Shown: piece by piece, positions 24,949 through 32,613 of the stretch
Layout: every line of letters begins with the position of its first letter
Numbering within the stretch: position 1 is the stretch's first letter
NCBI GenBank assembly: GCA_048621635.1
Contig: JBMCWH010000002.1
Location: forward strand, 3,429-67,428
Direction: 5' to 3'
Length of the DNA stretch: 64,000 bases
DNA from: JBMCWH01 sp048621635
GTDB lineage: Bacteria > Patescibacteriota > WWE3 > JAUXAW01 > JAYEID01
The notes under the pieces: model-generated
Seen by the model: only the letters and a program-made list of their open reading frames with translations
Database searches by the model: none
What the model was told of the DNA's origin: nothing
Position numbers and translations under genes: made by a program

Positions 24949-26352
24949 ATGAAAGAAAAATTACAAGAACAATTGGAAACTATCCCAAAAACACCCGGTG
25001 TGTATCTTTACCGTGATGAAGACGGTAATCTCCTGTACGTGGGTAAAGCTGTGGAACTTAGAAACCGTGTTAGATCCTACTTTCAGGACAGCGCTGATTT
25101 AGGGCCGAAAACTAGTTTGATGGTAAAGCAAATTGGTAACATTGATTATATTGAGACAGAATCTGAATTTACTGCCTTACTTTTGGAAGCGGATTTAATT
25201 AAAAAATTCAAACCAAAATATAACCAACGGTTTAAAGATGACAAAACCTATCCACTGATTGAGGTAACAAACGAAAAGTTTCCGCGCGTGCATATCACTC
25301 GCCGCCATTCTTATCCTATTTCAGAGGATTGTAATGGTGAAGATAGTACCTTTTTTGGTCCCTATCCACACGGAAATATCCGTAAGGTTCTGAAACTGCT
25401 AAGAAAAACATTTCCTTTTCGCGATTGTAGTAAAAATAAGTTTTCACGCTACCAAAAGTTAGGTAGAGGATGCCTTTTTGCAGAAATGAACCTTTGTTCT
25501 GCTCCTTGTGTGGGAAATGTTTCTGAGCAGGAATACAAGAAGATGATAAGTAAACTAAAGAAATTCCTGAAAGGACAGGAAACTAAGGTTATTGAAGATA
25601 TTGAACAAGAAATGGCTGTCTATTCCGAACAGGAAAATTTTGAAAAAGCTGCTAAAGTAAGAGATCAGTTGGAGAACATAAAGTATGTTAGAAATGGTTA
25701 CCAGGCAGCTAGTACTGAGGAACTAGATATAAATTTGCCAGAAGATCGCAGGTATGAAGAGTTGCGTGAGCTGCGAGATACACTAAGTTTGCCTAACCTA
25801 CCTGAGAGAATTGAAGCTTACGATATTTCTAATTTGCAGGGAAAGCAGGCAACTGGGTCGATGGTTGTGTTTGAAGAGGGTAGCGCAAAGAAGTCTCACT
25901 ACCGTAGATTTAAAATAAAACAAGCGGGTGAGCCGGACGATGTAGGGATGATGCAAGAAGTATTGCAGCGTCGCTTTGCGCGGATTGAGGAAAATCCTGG
26001 CGGCGAAGGAAATTCGACAGAAAATGAAACCCCTGATGAATCATTTCAATCTATTCCCGATCTTATTCTTGTCGATGGCGGTAAAGGTCAATTAAATGGG
26101 GCATTGGAGATTCTGAAGAAAAAAAGGCTAACTATTCCGGTACTTGGATTAGCAAAACGTGAGGAAGAAATTTTTAGTGCTGTCGGACTTGGGTTTGAAG
26201 ACCGGTGTAAATCTTCTCTGATTGAAGGCCCCATTAAATTAGAGAGGGGAAGTAAGGCTCTTCAACTGCTACAAAGAGTTAGGGATGAATCACACCGCTT
26301 TGCAATTGCCTACCATAAAAAGCTGCGCTCCCAGGAATTGATTGGCGAATAG
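24949..26352 (+). CDS. uvrC: Excinuclease ABC subunit C, lacking C-terminal HhH domain
   Basis: Dual endonuclease of nucleotide excision repair, 467 residues against about 590-620 for typical UvrC. The N-terminal GIY-YIG nuclease is complete (PGVYLYRDEDGNLLYVGKA, RVRSYF). A UVR motif for UvrB binding lies near 215-235 (EQENFEKAAKVRDQLENI). The RNase H-like 5' nuclease domain has EAYDISNLQGKQATGSMVV and DLILVDGGKGQLNGAL. The protein ends soon after LLQRVRDESHRFAIAYHKKLRSQ, where tandem helix-hairpin-helix DNA-binding motifs normally follow. The stop (TAG at 26350) is clean and the next gene starts 35 bases later, so this looks like a natural short form and not a frameshift. It is in the same orientation as uvrBA but has its own promoter. 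Confidence 0.95.
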   Translation: MKEKLQEQLETIPKTPGVYLYRDEDGNLLYVGKAVELRNRVRSYFQDSADLGPKTSLMVKQIGNIDYIETESEFTALLLEADLIKKFKPKYNQRFKDDKTYPLIEVTNEKFPRVHITRRHSYPISEDCNGEDSTFFGPYPHGNIRKVLKLLRKTFPFRDCSKNKFSRYQKLGRGCLFAEMNLCSAPCVGNVSEQEYKKMISKLKKFLKGQETKVIEDIEQEMAVYSEQENFEKAAKVRDQLENIKYVRNGYQAASTEELDINLPEDRRYEELRELRDTLSLPNLPERIEAYDISNLQGKQATGSMVVFEEGSAKKSHYRRFKIKQAGEPDDVGMMQEVLQRRFARIEENPGGEGNSTENETPDESFQSIPDLILVDGGKGQLNGALEILKKKRLTIPVLGLAKREEEIFSAVGLGFEDRCKSSLIEGPIKLERGSKALQLLQRVRDESHRFAIAYHKKLRSQELIGE

Positions 26353-26369
26353 TTGCTAATGCTTTCGTG

Positions 26370-26378
26370 TGTTACAAT
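26370..26378 (+). promoter_or_regulatory. Extended -10 promoter of tldD
   Basis: TGTTACAAT ends eight bases before the ATG at 26387. It lies between that ATG and an upstream in-frame start at 26369, arguing for the downstream start. Confidence 0.6.
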
Positions 26379-26386
26379 TTACAACC

Positions 26387-27886
26387 ATGTCTCTAGAGAA
26401 TTTCGGCGATACTTTGCTTAAAAAGTTGAATAGTCTTGCCCGCGAGAAGAATATATATCTAATTTCCCGTTTGCAAGAAAGTAAGGTTAAGTCTTTAGAA
26501 GTAGTTAACGGAGAAATAAATGAAGTTAATTCTGGACAACATTCCGGATTAGGCTTGCATCTTTTTGATCAGCAGGGACATTCGATTCTTACAAGCACAG
26601 ACAAACTTAATGATAATTATGTTTCAAAGTTATTTGAACGATCCGCTGCGCAATTAAAAAAAATTAACTGTAAAGCAACGAAGACACCTGCGATTTTCGA
26701 CTTAGAAAAAAATAAGGATTCAGTGGATTTGGCTAGCGAGTTTGCTTTTAACTTTTTTACTACCCAAGAACTAAAAGAAAAGCTTTTGCAGCATAATCGG
26801 CAAGTGGGAGAACTGGCAGCTAAAGCGGAAATAGACAACAAGATAAGTGTTAGAACGTTGCTACAGGTGAAAAAGCAGGCACGGAGACTTACAAGAATAG
26901 ACGGAACTGATATCTTTTGGAGTATTCCTTCTTGCCGCTTAAGTACAGTTATAAATTTAAATACTAAGGAAAATAAAATAGCCGATTACGTAACAAGAAT
27001 TACACCTGATTGGGAGATTCTTACAGATAAACGCCAACTGGAGGACTTTTACTTGGAAGTTAGGAATGTATTAGACCTTTTGAAATCTTCTGCTGACAAA
27101 CCGCAATATCCAGCCGGGAACTATCCTTTACTTATTGATTCAAAATTAGGTGGCTTACTTGCTCACGAAGCTTTCGGTCACGCTGCGGAGTCGGATAGCA
27201 TTCTTTCCGGGGAATCTATACTTTCCAAAGATAAAAAATTGGCTAAGGGGAGGGCTGTAGCTAGTGAAAAAGTTTCAATCATTGATCAGGCTAGAAAATA
27301 TAGTTGGGGGTATACTCCGTACAGCAGTTTTGGAGTAGCAAGAGAAAAAGTAGAAATTGTGAAAGATGGTAAATTGAATGCATCTCTGAGTGATATTTCC
27401 AGTGGTAGAAGGATTGGAGATAAAGTATACGGCTGTGCAAGGACAGAAAGCTATGAAGATATACCAATCCCTAGGATGAGTAACACATTTATTTCTGTCA
27501 AGCAGCCTTTTCCGGGTTTTAACTCTTACCCAAAGCCCGCTCAAATAAGAGATAAATTACTTCAGGAAGATTTGTTGAATGATAAAGTTTTGCTTTTGCA
27601 CAGATGCTTTGGCGGTGGGCAAGTAGACCCTCACAGTGGAACATTTATGTTTAATTTTAATTATTTATACGAATTGACCCCTTCTTCTGTAAAATTGTAT
27701 CGGGGGAGTTCTTTTAGCGGCAATATTTTGGAAGCTTTGAAGTCGGTAAAAGCGGGCTTTGGAGGAGTAAAAATTCATCAGACAGGTGTTTGTGGCAAAA
27801 GAGGGCAAACAGTACCTACTGCATCTGGATCTAACCAATTTTTGCTTATTGACCAAACGCCAGCAGTTATGTTGGGAGGAAGCTGA
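26387..27886 (+). CDS. tldD: TldD-family metalloprotease subunit
   Basis: Zinc-dependent protease subunit that in known cases forms a TldD/TldE heterodimer degrading unfolded peptides or processing small modified peptides. The 499-residue product has the TldD zinc site HEAFGHAAESD near residue 260 (HExxxH, GGLLAHEAFGHAAESD) and, near the end, the conserved Cys-containing GGGQVDPHSGTFMFNF and GVCGKRGQTVPT-type segments. It is followed about 190 bases later by the TldE-like partner. The start at 26387 (MSLENF) is chosen from the position of the -10 box. Natural substrates cannot be inferred; no small precursor peptide gene is evident next to it. Confidence 0.9.
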   Translation: MSLENFGDTLLKKLNSLAREKNIYLISRLQESKVKSLEVVNGEINEVNSGQHSGLGLHLFDQQGHSILTSTDKLNDNYVSKLFERSAAQLKKINCKATKTPAIFDLEKNKDSVDLASEFAFNFFTTQELKEKLLQHNRQVGELAAKAEIDNKISVRTLLQVKKQARRLTRIDGTDIFWSIPSCRLSTVINLNTKENKIADYVTRITPDWEILTDKRQLEDFYLEVRNVLDLLKSSADKPQYPAGNYPLLIDSKLGGLLAHEAFGHAAESDSILSGESILSKDKKLAKGRAVASEKVSIIDQARKYSWGYTPYSSFGVAREKVEIVKDGKLNASLSDISSGRRIGDKVYGCARTESYEDIPIPRMSNTFISVKQPFPGFNSYPKPAQIRDKLLQEDLLNDKVLLLHRCFGGGQVDPHSGTFMFNFNYLYELTPSSVKLYRGSSFSGNILEALKSVKAGFGGVKIHQTGVCGKRGQTVPTASGSNQFLLIDQTPAVMLGGS

Positions 27887-28078
27887 CATTGTCTGTACCA
27901 AAGCAACCCTCCTGCCTCGCGGCAAGGCGGGTTGGGTCCGACAAGGCAGGGCTACGGAACGACAAGTGCTACGTATCTACGATAAAACCGGACTTTAAGA
28001 TTGGACTCGCCTCGGCGAAGCGCTCTGGTGAAGCAAGGCTCCAAAGGCCGGCTTTGGGGAATTGTTGAACCGACTACG
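27887..28078. repeat. GC-rich intergenic segment with several short palindromes
   Basis: Unusually GC-rich for the region. Contains TCGCC-TC-GGCGA near 28008, CCAAAG-GCCGG-CTTTGG near 28040 and a CCTGCC...GGCAAGG-type hairpin near 27912. No convincing ORF. Probably decayed palindromic repeat DNA between tldD and tldE. Confidence 0.4.
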
Positions 28079-29398
28079 ATGAGAAATTTTTTAGAAAAAC
28101 TAACAAAACAACTTAAAAACGCAGAAAAATCAAGTAAGATAAAACGTTACCGGGTAACAGTTGGGCACGCAAAAAGCATTTCCAGCGGAGCGAGCAATAT
28201 TGATTTTCGCGGTGGCTACTTTCCTACCAATATTCAAGACAGTGTTGATGGACGTTATTTATTCCAATGGCCAGATAATACTTTAAGTAAAGGGTACCTT
28301 GGCAGAGCAAGTGTTAACAATTTTAGTGATTTTCTAAAAGAAGCTAGAGATGCATCTTTTGAAGATAGCTTTGGTGATAATTTTCCCGGTTCTACAGAGG
28401 ATCCAAATGTAAAAACACATTATCAGAGTGTCCTGGATCTTTACCAAGATCCGGAAGAATACTTACAAACTTGGCTAGAGAGGTTATCTTCTTGGCAGGA
28501 CCTTCTTAATCCCGAGGGATCTAGGCACATTGGTTTTGAAGTCACTATTTCTGAGGGAGTGGCTTTGTGTTCGGAAGGACTAAATCTTGAATCCGCAAGT
28601 ACTTTGACCAACTTTCTTTCTTCTTACGATGATACGCTTTTTTTAAGTGGGAAATCTAGAAAAGCTTTACAACTTCCAGATGTTAAGGAAAAAAAAGCGA
28701 GGGAAGAGAAATTTTTTAAACTGCTGAAACGAAACTTAGACGCAAAGCCTCGGAGCGGTGAGTGGCGAGTTATCTTTCATCCACATGTTTTTCAGAGCTT
28801 GTTTTTTTCTTTGTTTCTTCCGAACTTTAGCGGGTCGCGAGTTTTGAAAGGTGAGTCCTGTTTTTCCATTGATGATTATAAAGATAAGGTACGAGTTTTT
28901 CGGGAAGATATTGAAATAACTACTGATCCAACTAAAGATGGTCGGGTAGATTCTTATAATTTTACTGGGGAGGCACTACCCAGTAAAAAAACAACTTTTG
29001 TTAAAAATGGGAGGTTGATGACCCCAGTCTTAACATCAAAGTATGCTCGTAAAGCAGAGATGGAAACAACAGCAAAGATTAAAGGATATATGGATGGGAC
29101 AAGGATAAAAACTAAAGGTGGGCAGGACTACGATTCTTTTACGCGTAAACAAGACAGTGCCTTGCTTATTTATCTTGCTCTAGGAATGCATGCCCAAGAG
29201 CCGATTACTGGAAATTATTCTCTTCCCTGTCCTTATGCAATTCTGATTGAAGACGGAGAGATGGTGGGAAATGCTCCCTGTGTAGTTAACGGGAACATTT
29301 TTTCTGATTTTAACGCCGAGCAAATGCAAATTTTGGATTACGCTACCGAAGCACCTCCCGCGTTCGCCACGAAAGCAAAAGTAACTTTTTCCACTTAA
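28079..29398 (+). CDS. tldE: TldE/PmbA-family protein
   Basis: Partner subunit of the TldD/TldE metalloprotease, 439 residues from the ATG at 28079 (MRNFLEKL). An in-frame upstream start at 28001 would add 26 residues of repeat-derived sequence and is rejected. It has no HExxxH, as expected for the non-catalytic subunit. The C-terminal half carries the family's GSRVLKGESCFSIDDYKDKVRVFREDIEIT, DGRVDSYNFTGEALPSKKTTFVKNGRL, and near the end PYAILIEDGEMVGNAPCVVNGNIFSD. Weaker match to the family than tldD; the assignment rests on these motifs and on its place after tldD. Confidence 0.8.
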   Translation: MRNFLEKLTKQLKNAEKSSKIKRYRVTVGHAKSISSGASNIDFRGGYFPTNIQDSVDGRYLFQWPDNTLSKGYLGRASVNNFSDFLKEARDASFEDSFGDNFPGSTEDPNVKTHYQSVLDLYQDPEEYLQTWLERLSSWQDLLNPEGSRHIGFEVTISEGVALCSEGLNLESASTLTNFLSSYDDTLFLSGKSRKALQLPDVKEKKAREEKFFKLLKRNLDAKPRSGEWRVIFHPHVFQSLFFSLFLPNFSGSRVLKGESCFSIDDYKDKVRVFREDIEITTDPTKDGRVDSYNFTGEALPSKKTTFVKNGRLMTPVLTSKYARKAEMETTAKIKGYMDGTRIKTKGGQDYDSFTRKQDSALLIYLALGMHAQEPITGNYSLPCPYAILIEDGEMVGNAPCVVNGNIFSDFNAEQMQILDYATEAPPAFATKAKVTFST

Positions 29399-29492
29399 GA
29401 TCCGCCCAGAAAGGGGTACTTTTTTAGGCACTGCGGAGAACCTTGACAAGCGAAAAGGTGCGTGGCATAGTGGAAACGAATAAAACCCGAAA

Positions 29493-30815
29493 ATGAAAAG
29501 CAAAACTCCTTTAGCAGACAAAATACGCCCGCAAAATTTAGGAGAGTTTGTTGGTCAAGAACACCTGGTTGGTGAAGGAAAAGTTATTAGAAAAGCTATT
29601 GAACAAGACCATATCTTTTCCATGATTTTTTGGGGACCTCCTGGGTGTGGGAAAACTACGCTTGCACGGATTATTGCTAACGAGACAGATTCTCACTTTA
29701 TCCCTATCTCTGCTGTGACTTCTAAAGTTTCGGAAATACGCGAAATAGTGGAAGAAGCCAAAGAGAGAAAAATTGCGTATAGTCAACAAACAATCTTGTT
29801 TGTCGATGAGATTCATCGCTTTAACAAGGCACAACAAGACGCTTTTCTTCCTCATGTAGAGGATGGGACAATAACTTTTATTGGCGCCACTACAGAAAAT
29901 CCTTCTTTTGAAGTAATTGGACCACTTCTTTCTCGATCACAAGTGTTTGCACTGAACAGACTTGAACCAAAAGAGCTCAAACAAATTGCTCGGCGTGCGT
30001 TAGAAGATGAAGAAAGAGGCCTGGGAAAATATAATGTTAAATTAGAAAATGGTGCTTTAGACTTTCTAATTGGTTCCGCTAACGGAGACAGCCGTACAGT
30101 TCTTAACACTCTTGAAATTGCCACCAATATTCGTGAGGATTTTTCTCCAGATGACGACGATTTTAGTGAACTACCAAATCAACAAGTAACTATATCAGAA
30201 GATTTACTTGAGAATATTTTGCAAAGAAGCTCTCTTAAATACGACAAGGGTGGGGAAGAACATTACAATACAATTTCTGCTTTTATAAAGTCTTTACGTG
30301 GTTCGGATCCGGATGCTGCACTTTATTATATGGCTAGGATGCTTGAGGGTGGGGAGGACCCATTGTTTATTGCCCGGCGAATGGTTATCTTTGCTTCAGA
30401 AGATGTTGGAAATGCTGAACCTTATGCGCTTCCTCTTGCAGTTGCTTGTTTTGAAGCTTGCGAAAAAGTGGGATTACCTGAATGTAAACTGAATATGGCG
30501 CAAACAGTTACTTATTTAGCTTCTGTTCCAAAATCAAATGCTTCTTACGTAGCTCTTACGCGCGCTGAGAAAGATGTAAAGGATACATTAAATGAGCCTG
30601 TCCCTTTACATTTACGCAACCCGGTAACAGATTTAATGGAAGATCAAGGTTACGGAGACGGGTACAAATATCCCCATAATTTTGAAAATCATCATGTTGA
30701 AGGAGAAGAATATTTGCCTGAGAAATTGCGAGGGAAAAAATATTACCACCCCTCAGAACAGGGAGAGGAGAAAAAGATAAAGGAAAGATTGGAAGATTTG
30801 GACAAAACTTCTTGA
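29493..30815 (+). CDS. rarA: Replication-associated recombination protein A (MgsA/RarA)
   Basis: AAA+ ATPase acting at stalled replication forks, related to clamp-loader subunits. 440 residues, normal length. It opens with PLADKIRPQNLGEFVGQEHLVGEGK, then Walker A GPPGCGKTTLA near residue 52, Walker B LFVDEIHRFNKAQQD near 101, sensor 1 GATTENPSFE, and the C-terminal tetramerisation region (DPDAALYYMARMLEGGEDPLFIARRMVIFASEDVG) typical of RarA. The last part LPEKLRGKKYYHPSEQGEE is also characteristic. Its downstream neighbour is a DUF763 gene 32 bases away. No Shine-Dalgarno is evident. Confidence 0.96.
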   Translation: MKSKTPLADKIRPQNLGEFVGQEHLVGEGKVIRKAIEQDHIFSMIFWGPPGCGKTTLARIIANETDSHFIPISAVTSKVSEIREIVEEAKERKIAYSQQTILFVDEIHRFNKAQQDAFLPHVEDGTITFIGATTENPSFEVIGPLLSRSQVFALNRLEPKELKQIARRALEDEERGLGKYNVKLENGALDFLIGSANGDSRTVLNTLEIATNIREDFSPDDDDFSELPNQQVTISEDLLENILQRSSLKYDKGGEEHYNTISAFIKSLRGSDPDAALYYMARMLEGGEDPLFIARRMVIFASEDVGNAEPYALPLAVACFEACEKVGLPECKLNMAQTVTYLASVPKSNASYVALTRAEKDVKDTLNEPVPLHLRNPVTDLMEDQGYGDGYKYPHNFENHHVEGEEYLPEKLRGKKYYHPSEQGEEKKIKERLEDLDKTS

Positions 30816-30847
30816 GTAACGTAGTTTTGTTTTTTTAAGCACTAAAT

Positions 30848-31918
30848 ATGAAAACAGGCATTGCGAATATGCCTCTGCATGGGGGCAAAGCTCCGCGCTG
30901 GCTATTTGAAAAAATGGTCGAGCTGGGGAGGGAAATCACCCTTGCAGTGGTTGATGAATACAGCCCAGAGGAATACATCCAGAGACTTGCTGACCCATTT
31001 TGGTTTCAAGCTTTAGGTTGCGTTTTGGGTTACGATTGGCACTCTTCCGGGTTGACCACTGTAACAGGCGGGGCACTAAAAGTAGCATTAAAAGGGATAG
31101 AGAAAGAGACAGGCATATTTGTTTGTGGAGGGAAAGGAGGAACCTCACGAAAAACCCCGGATGAGATTCTTTCGTTTTCTGCGAAATCCCAAATTTCAAA
31201 ATCCCAGTCCCAAAATCTTGTTTATGCATCAAAGATGGCGGCAAAAGTGGACAATACTGCACTTCAAGATGGTTACCAGCTTTATCACCACAATTTTTTC
31301 TTCACTGTTGACGGGAAATGGTCTGTGGTTCAGCAAGGGATGAATAAAAATAATAAAATGGCGCGGCGCTATCATTGGTTTAGTGAAAACTTAACCGATT
31401 TTACCGAAGAACCACAAGCTGCTGTTTGTTGTGATGATAAGAAGCCGTCCCTTAATCTGGTAGCTAAAGAAAGTAGGGAAGCGCGAAATTTTTCAGTTCA
31501 ACTTTCTTCAGATACTAAAACTGCTTGGAAAGATCTAGAGTATATCGATAGTCTAGATATGCCAAGACATCACCAAATTTACAGAAAAGAAAAATACGCA
31601 ACCACGTACTTAGACAAAATTTTAGGCAAAATTAAAGAGCACAATCCGGAAAATTACGAACAGCTGTTATCTATAAAAGGTGTTGGTCCAAAAACAGTGA
31701 GAGCCTTTAGTCTGGTAGGTGAATTGATTTACGGAAAGAAGCCTTCTTATAAAGACCCCGCGCGCTTTTCTTTTGTCCACGGAGGTAAAGATGGAGTTCC
31801 CTATCCAGTAGATGAAAATCTGTACAACAAATCTATCGAGGTTTTAAGAAAGGGTATTAACAAGGCAAACATTGATAGAAGCGACAAGAAGAAAGCATTC
31901 CAACGGTTGGAAGAATAA
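30848..31918 (+). CDS. DUF763 family protein
   Basis: 356-residue protein of the DUF763 family, common in archaea and thermophilic or anaerobic bacteria, function unknown. It has the family opening TGIANMPLHGGKAPRWLFEKM, the FWFQALGCVLGYDWHSSGLTT segment, GIFVCGGKG, and a helix-hairpin-helix-like stretch LLSIKGVGPKTVRAFSLVGELIYG near residue 276, followed by FVHGGKDGVPYPVD. The HhH suggests DNA binding. Residues about 115-125 (AKSQISKSQSQNL) are encoded by a copy of the A-rich CAAATTTCAAA repeat at 31188-31215. It follows rarA closely and could be cotranscribed with it. Confidence 0.85.
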   Translation: MKTGIANMPLHGGKAPRWLFEKMVELGREITLAVVDEYSPEEYIQRLADPFWFQALGCVLGYDWHSSGLTTVTGGALKVALKGIEKETGIFVCGGKGGTSRKTPDEILSFSAKSQISKSQSQNLVYASKMAAKVDNTALQDGYQLYHHNFFFTVDGKWSVVQQGMNKNNKMARRYHWFSENLTDFTEEPQAAVCCDDKKPSLNLVAKESREARNFSVQLSSDTKTAWKDLEYIDSLDMPRHHQIYRKEKYATTYLDKILGKIKEHNPENYEQLLSIKGVGPKTVRAFSLVGELIYGKKPSYKDPARFSFVHGGKDGVPYPVDENLYNKSIEVLRKGINKANIDRSDKKKAFQRLEE

Positions 31919-31949
31919 AAAAACCTTCGAAACCTAGCGGCTCCGAAGG
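31914..31949 (-). terminator. Terminator of the 31975-32256 gene
   Basis: Minus-strand CCTTCG...CGAAGG hairpin (plus 31924-31949) followed by seven T. It overlaps the end of the convergent DUF763 gene. Confidence 0.7.
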
Positions 31950-31974
31950 CTGTTAATTAACAAATGTATTGGGT

Positions 31975-32256
31975 TCAATCCTCCCAAAAAGCCAATTTTT
32001 TCCAGAAAGCTTCAATAGCCTTAGCCACCCTAACTGCGTTTTCTGCATTAATTGCAACCACTTGCCTTCCCGTGGTTCTGGGGTAAGCATCATCCGACAG
32101 GGGACAGTCAGGAAAATGTTTAACCATCACCCATTTATCATTCTCCTTATCTTTCTCAACCCAGCCATCCTTGACGAAAAGTTCTAAAGGTACGCCGTGA
32201 TCCCGATTAAGATTGTTGCAACCGGCACACGGTAAGGACTTTAACTTGTCTGACAT
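31975..32256 (-). CDS. Small Cys-containing protein, 93 aa
   Basis: Unrecognised 93-residue soluble protein. It has CAGCNNLNRDHG near the N-terminus and HFPDCPLSDD later, so four residues (three Cys, one His) could bind a metal. The C-terminal part (RQVVAINAENAVRVAKAIEAFWKKLAFW) looks helical. AAAGGGAG lies seven bases before the ATG at 32256; an upstream TTG at 32298 is less likely. The unit begins at the promoter at 32458-32466, may include a 23-codon ORF, and ends at the terminator at 31914. Confidence 0.6.
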   Translation of the reverse strand: MSDKLKSLPCAGCNNLNRDHGVPLELFVKDGWVEKDKENDKWVMVKHFPDCPLSDDAYPRTTGRQVVAINAENAVRVAKAIEAFWKKLAFWED

Positions 32257-32337
32257 TTTTGATCTCCCTTTTCGTTTTAGAAGATTCCAAACAGCCAATG
32301 TTGCCGCTTACTGAACTCGTCGATCGTTCTTCTCTTG

Positions 32338-32409
32338 TCAAGCGCTCTTCGGGTGCTCGTCGCACTTCTTGCAGATGTACTCTAAAAATGCTGCTCTTCC
32401 ATTCCTCAT
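32338..32409 (-). CDS. Possible 23-residue small protein
   Basis: Short ORF with ATG at 32409 preceded by AGGAG nine bases upstream and by a good promoter at 32466-32458. The product MRNGRAAFLEYICKKCDEH ends PKSA and contains CKKC. It may be a real microprotein, a leader peptide for the downstream 93-residue protein, or chance. No homologue is recognised. Confidence 0.35.
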   Translation of the reverse strand: MRNGRAAFLEYICKKCDEHPKSA

Positions 32410-32457
32410 ACCTCTCTCCTAACGTTAACAATATGATGGCTACTGTAATATACTGAA

Positions 32458-32466
32458 ATTATAGCA
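32458..32466 (-). promoter_or_regulatory. Extended -10 promoter
   Basis: Minus-strand TGCTATAAT, a perfect extended -10 about 50 bases upstream of the ATG at 32409. Confidence 0.65.
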
Positions 32467-32595
32467 TATTATCCTATAATATCAAAAGTTAAAGTAAAGA
32501 CTTAGGCAAGTCCTATTGTTAAAGGCAGAGACAATATTTAATTACTACTCAACACTACCTGACATGTCAGTTGATATAGTGAGGAAACTCTTATC

Positions 32596-32604
32596 TGCTA
32601 TACT
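32596..32604 (+). promoter_or_regulatory. Extended -10 promoter of thiI
   Basis: TGCTATACT ends nine bases before the ATG at 32614. A perfect 12-base palindrome CTGACATGTCAG lies upstream at 32559-32570. Confidence 0.6.
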
Positions 32605-32613
32605 AAATGCACT

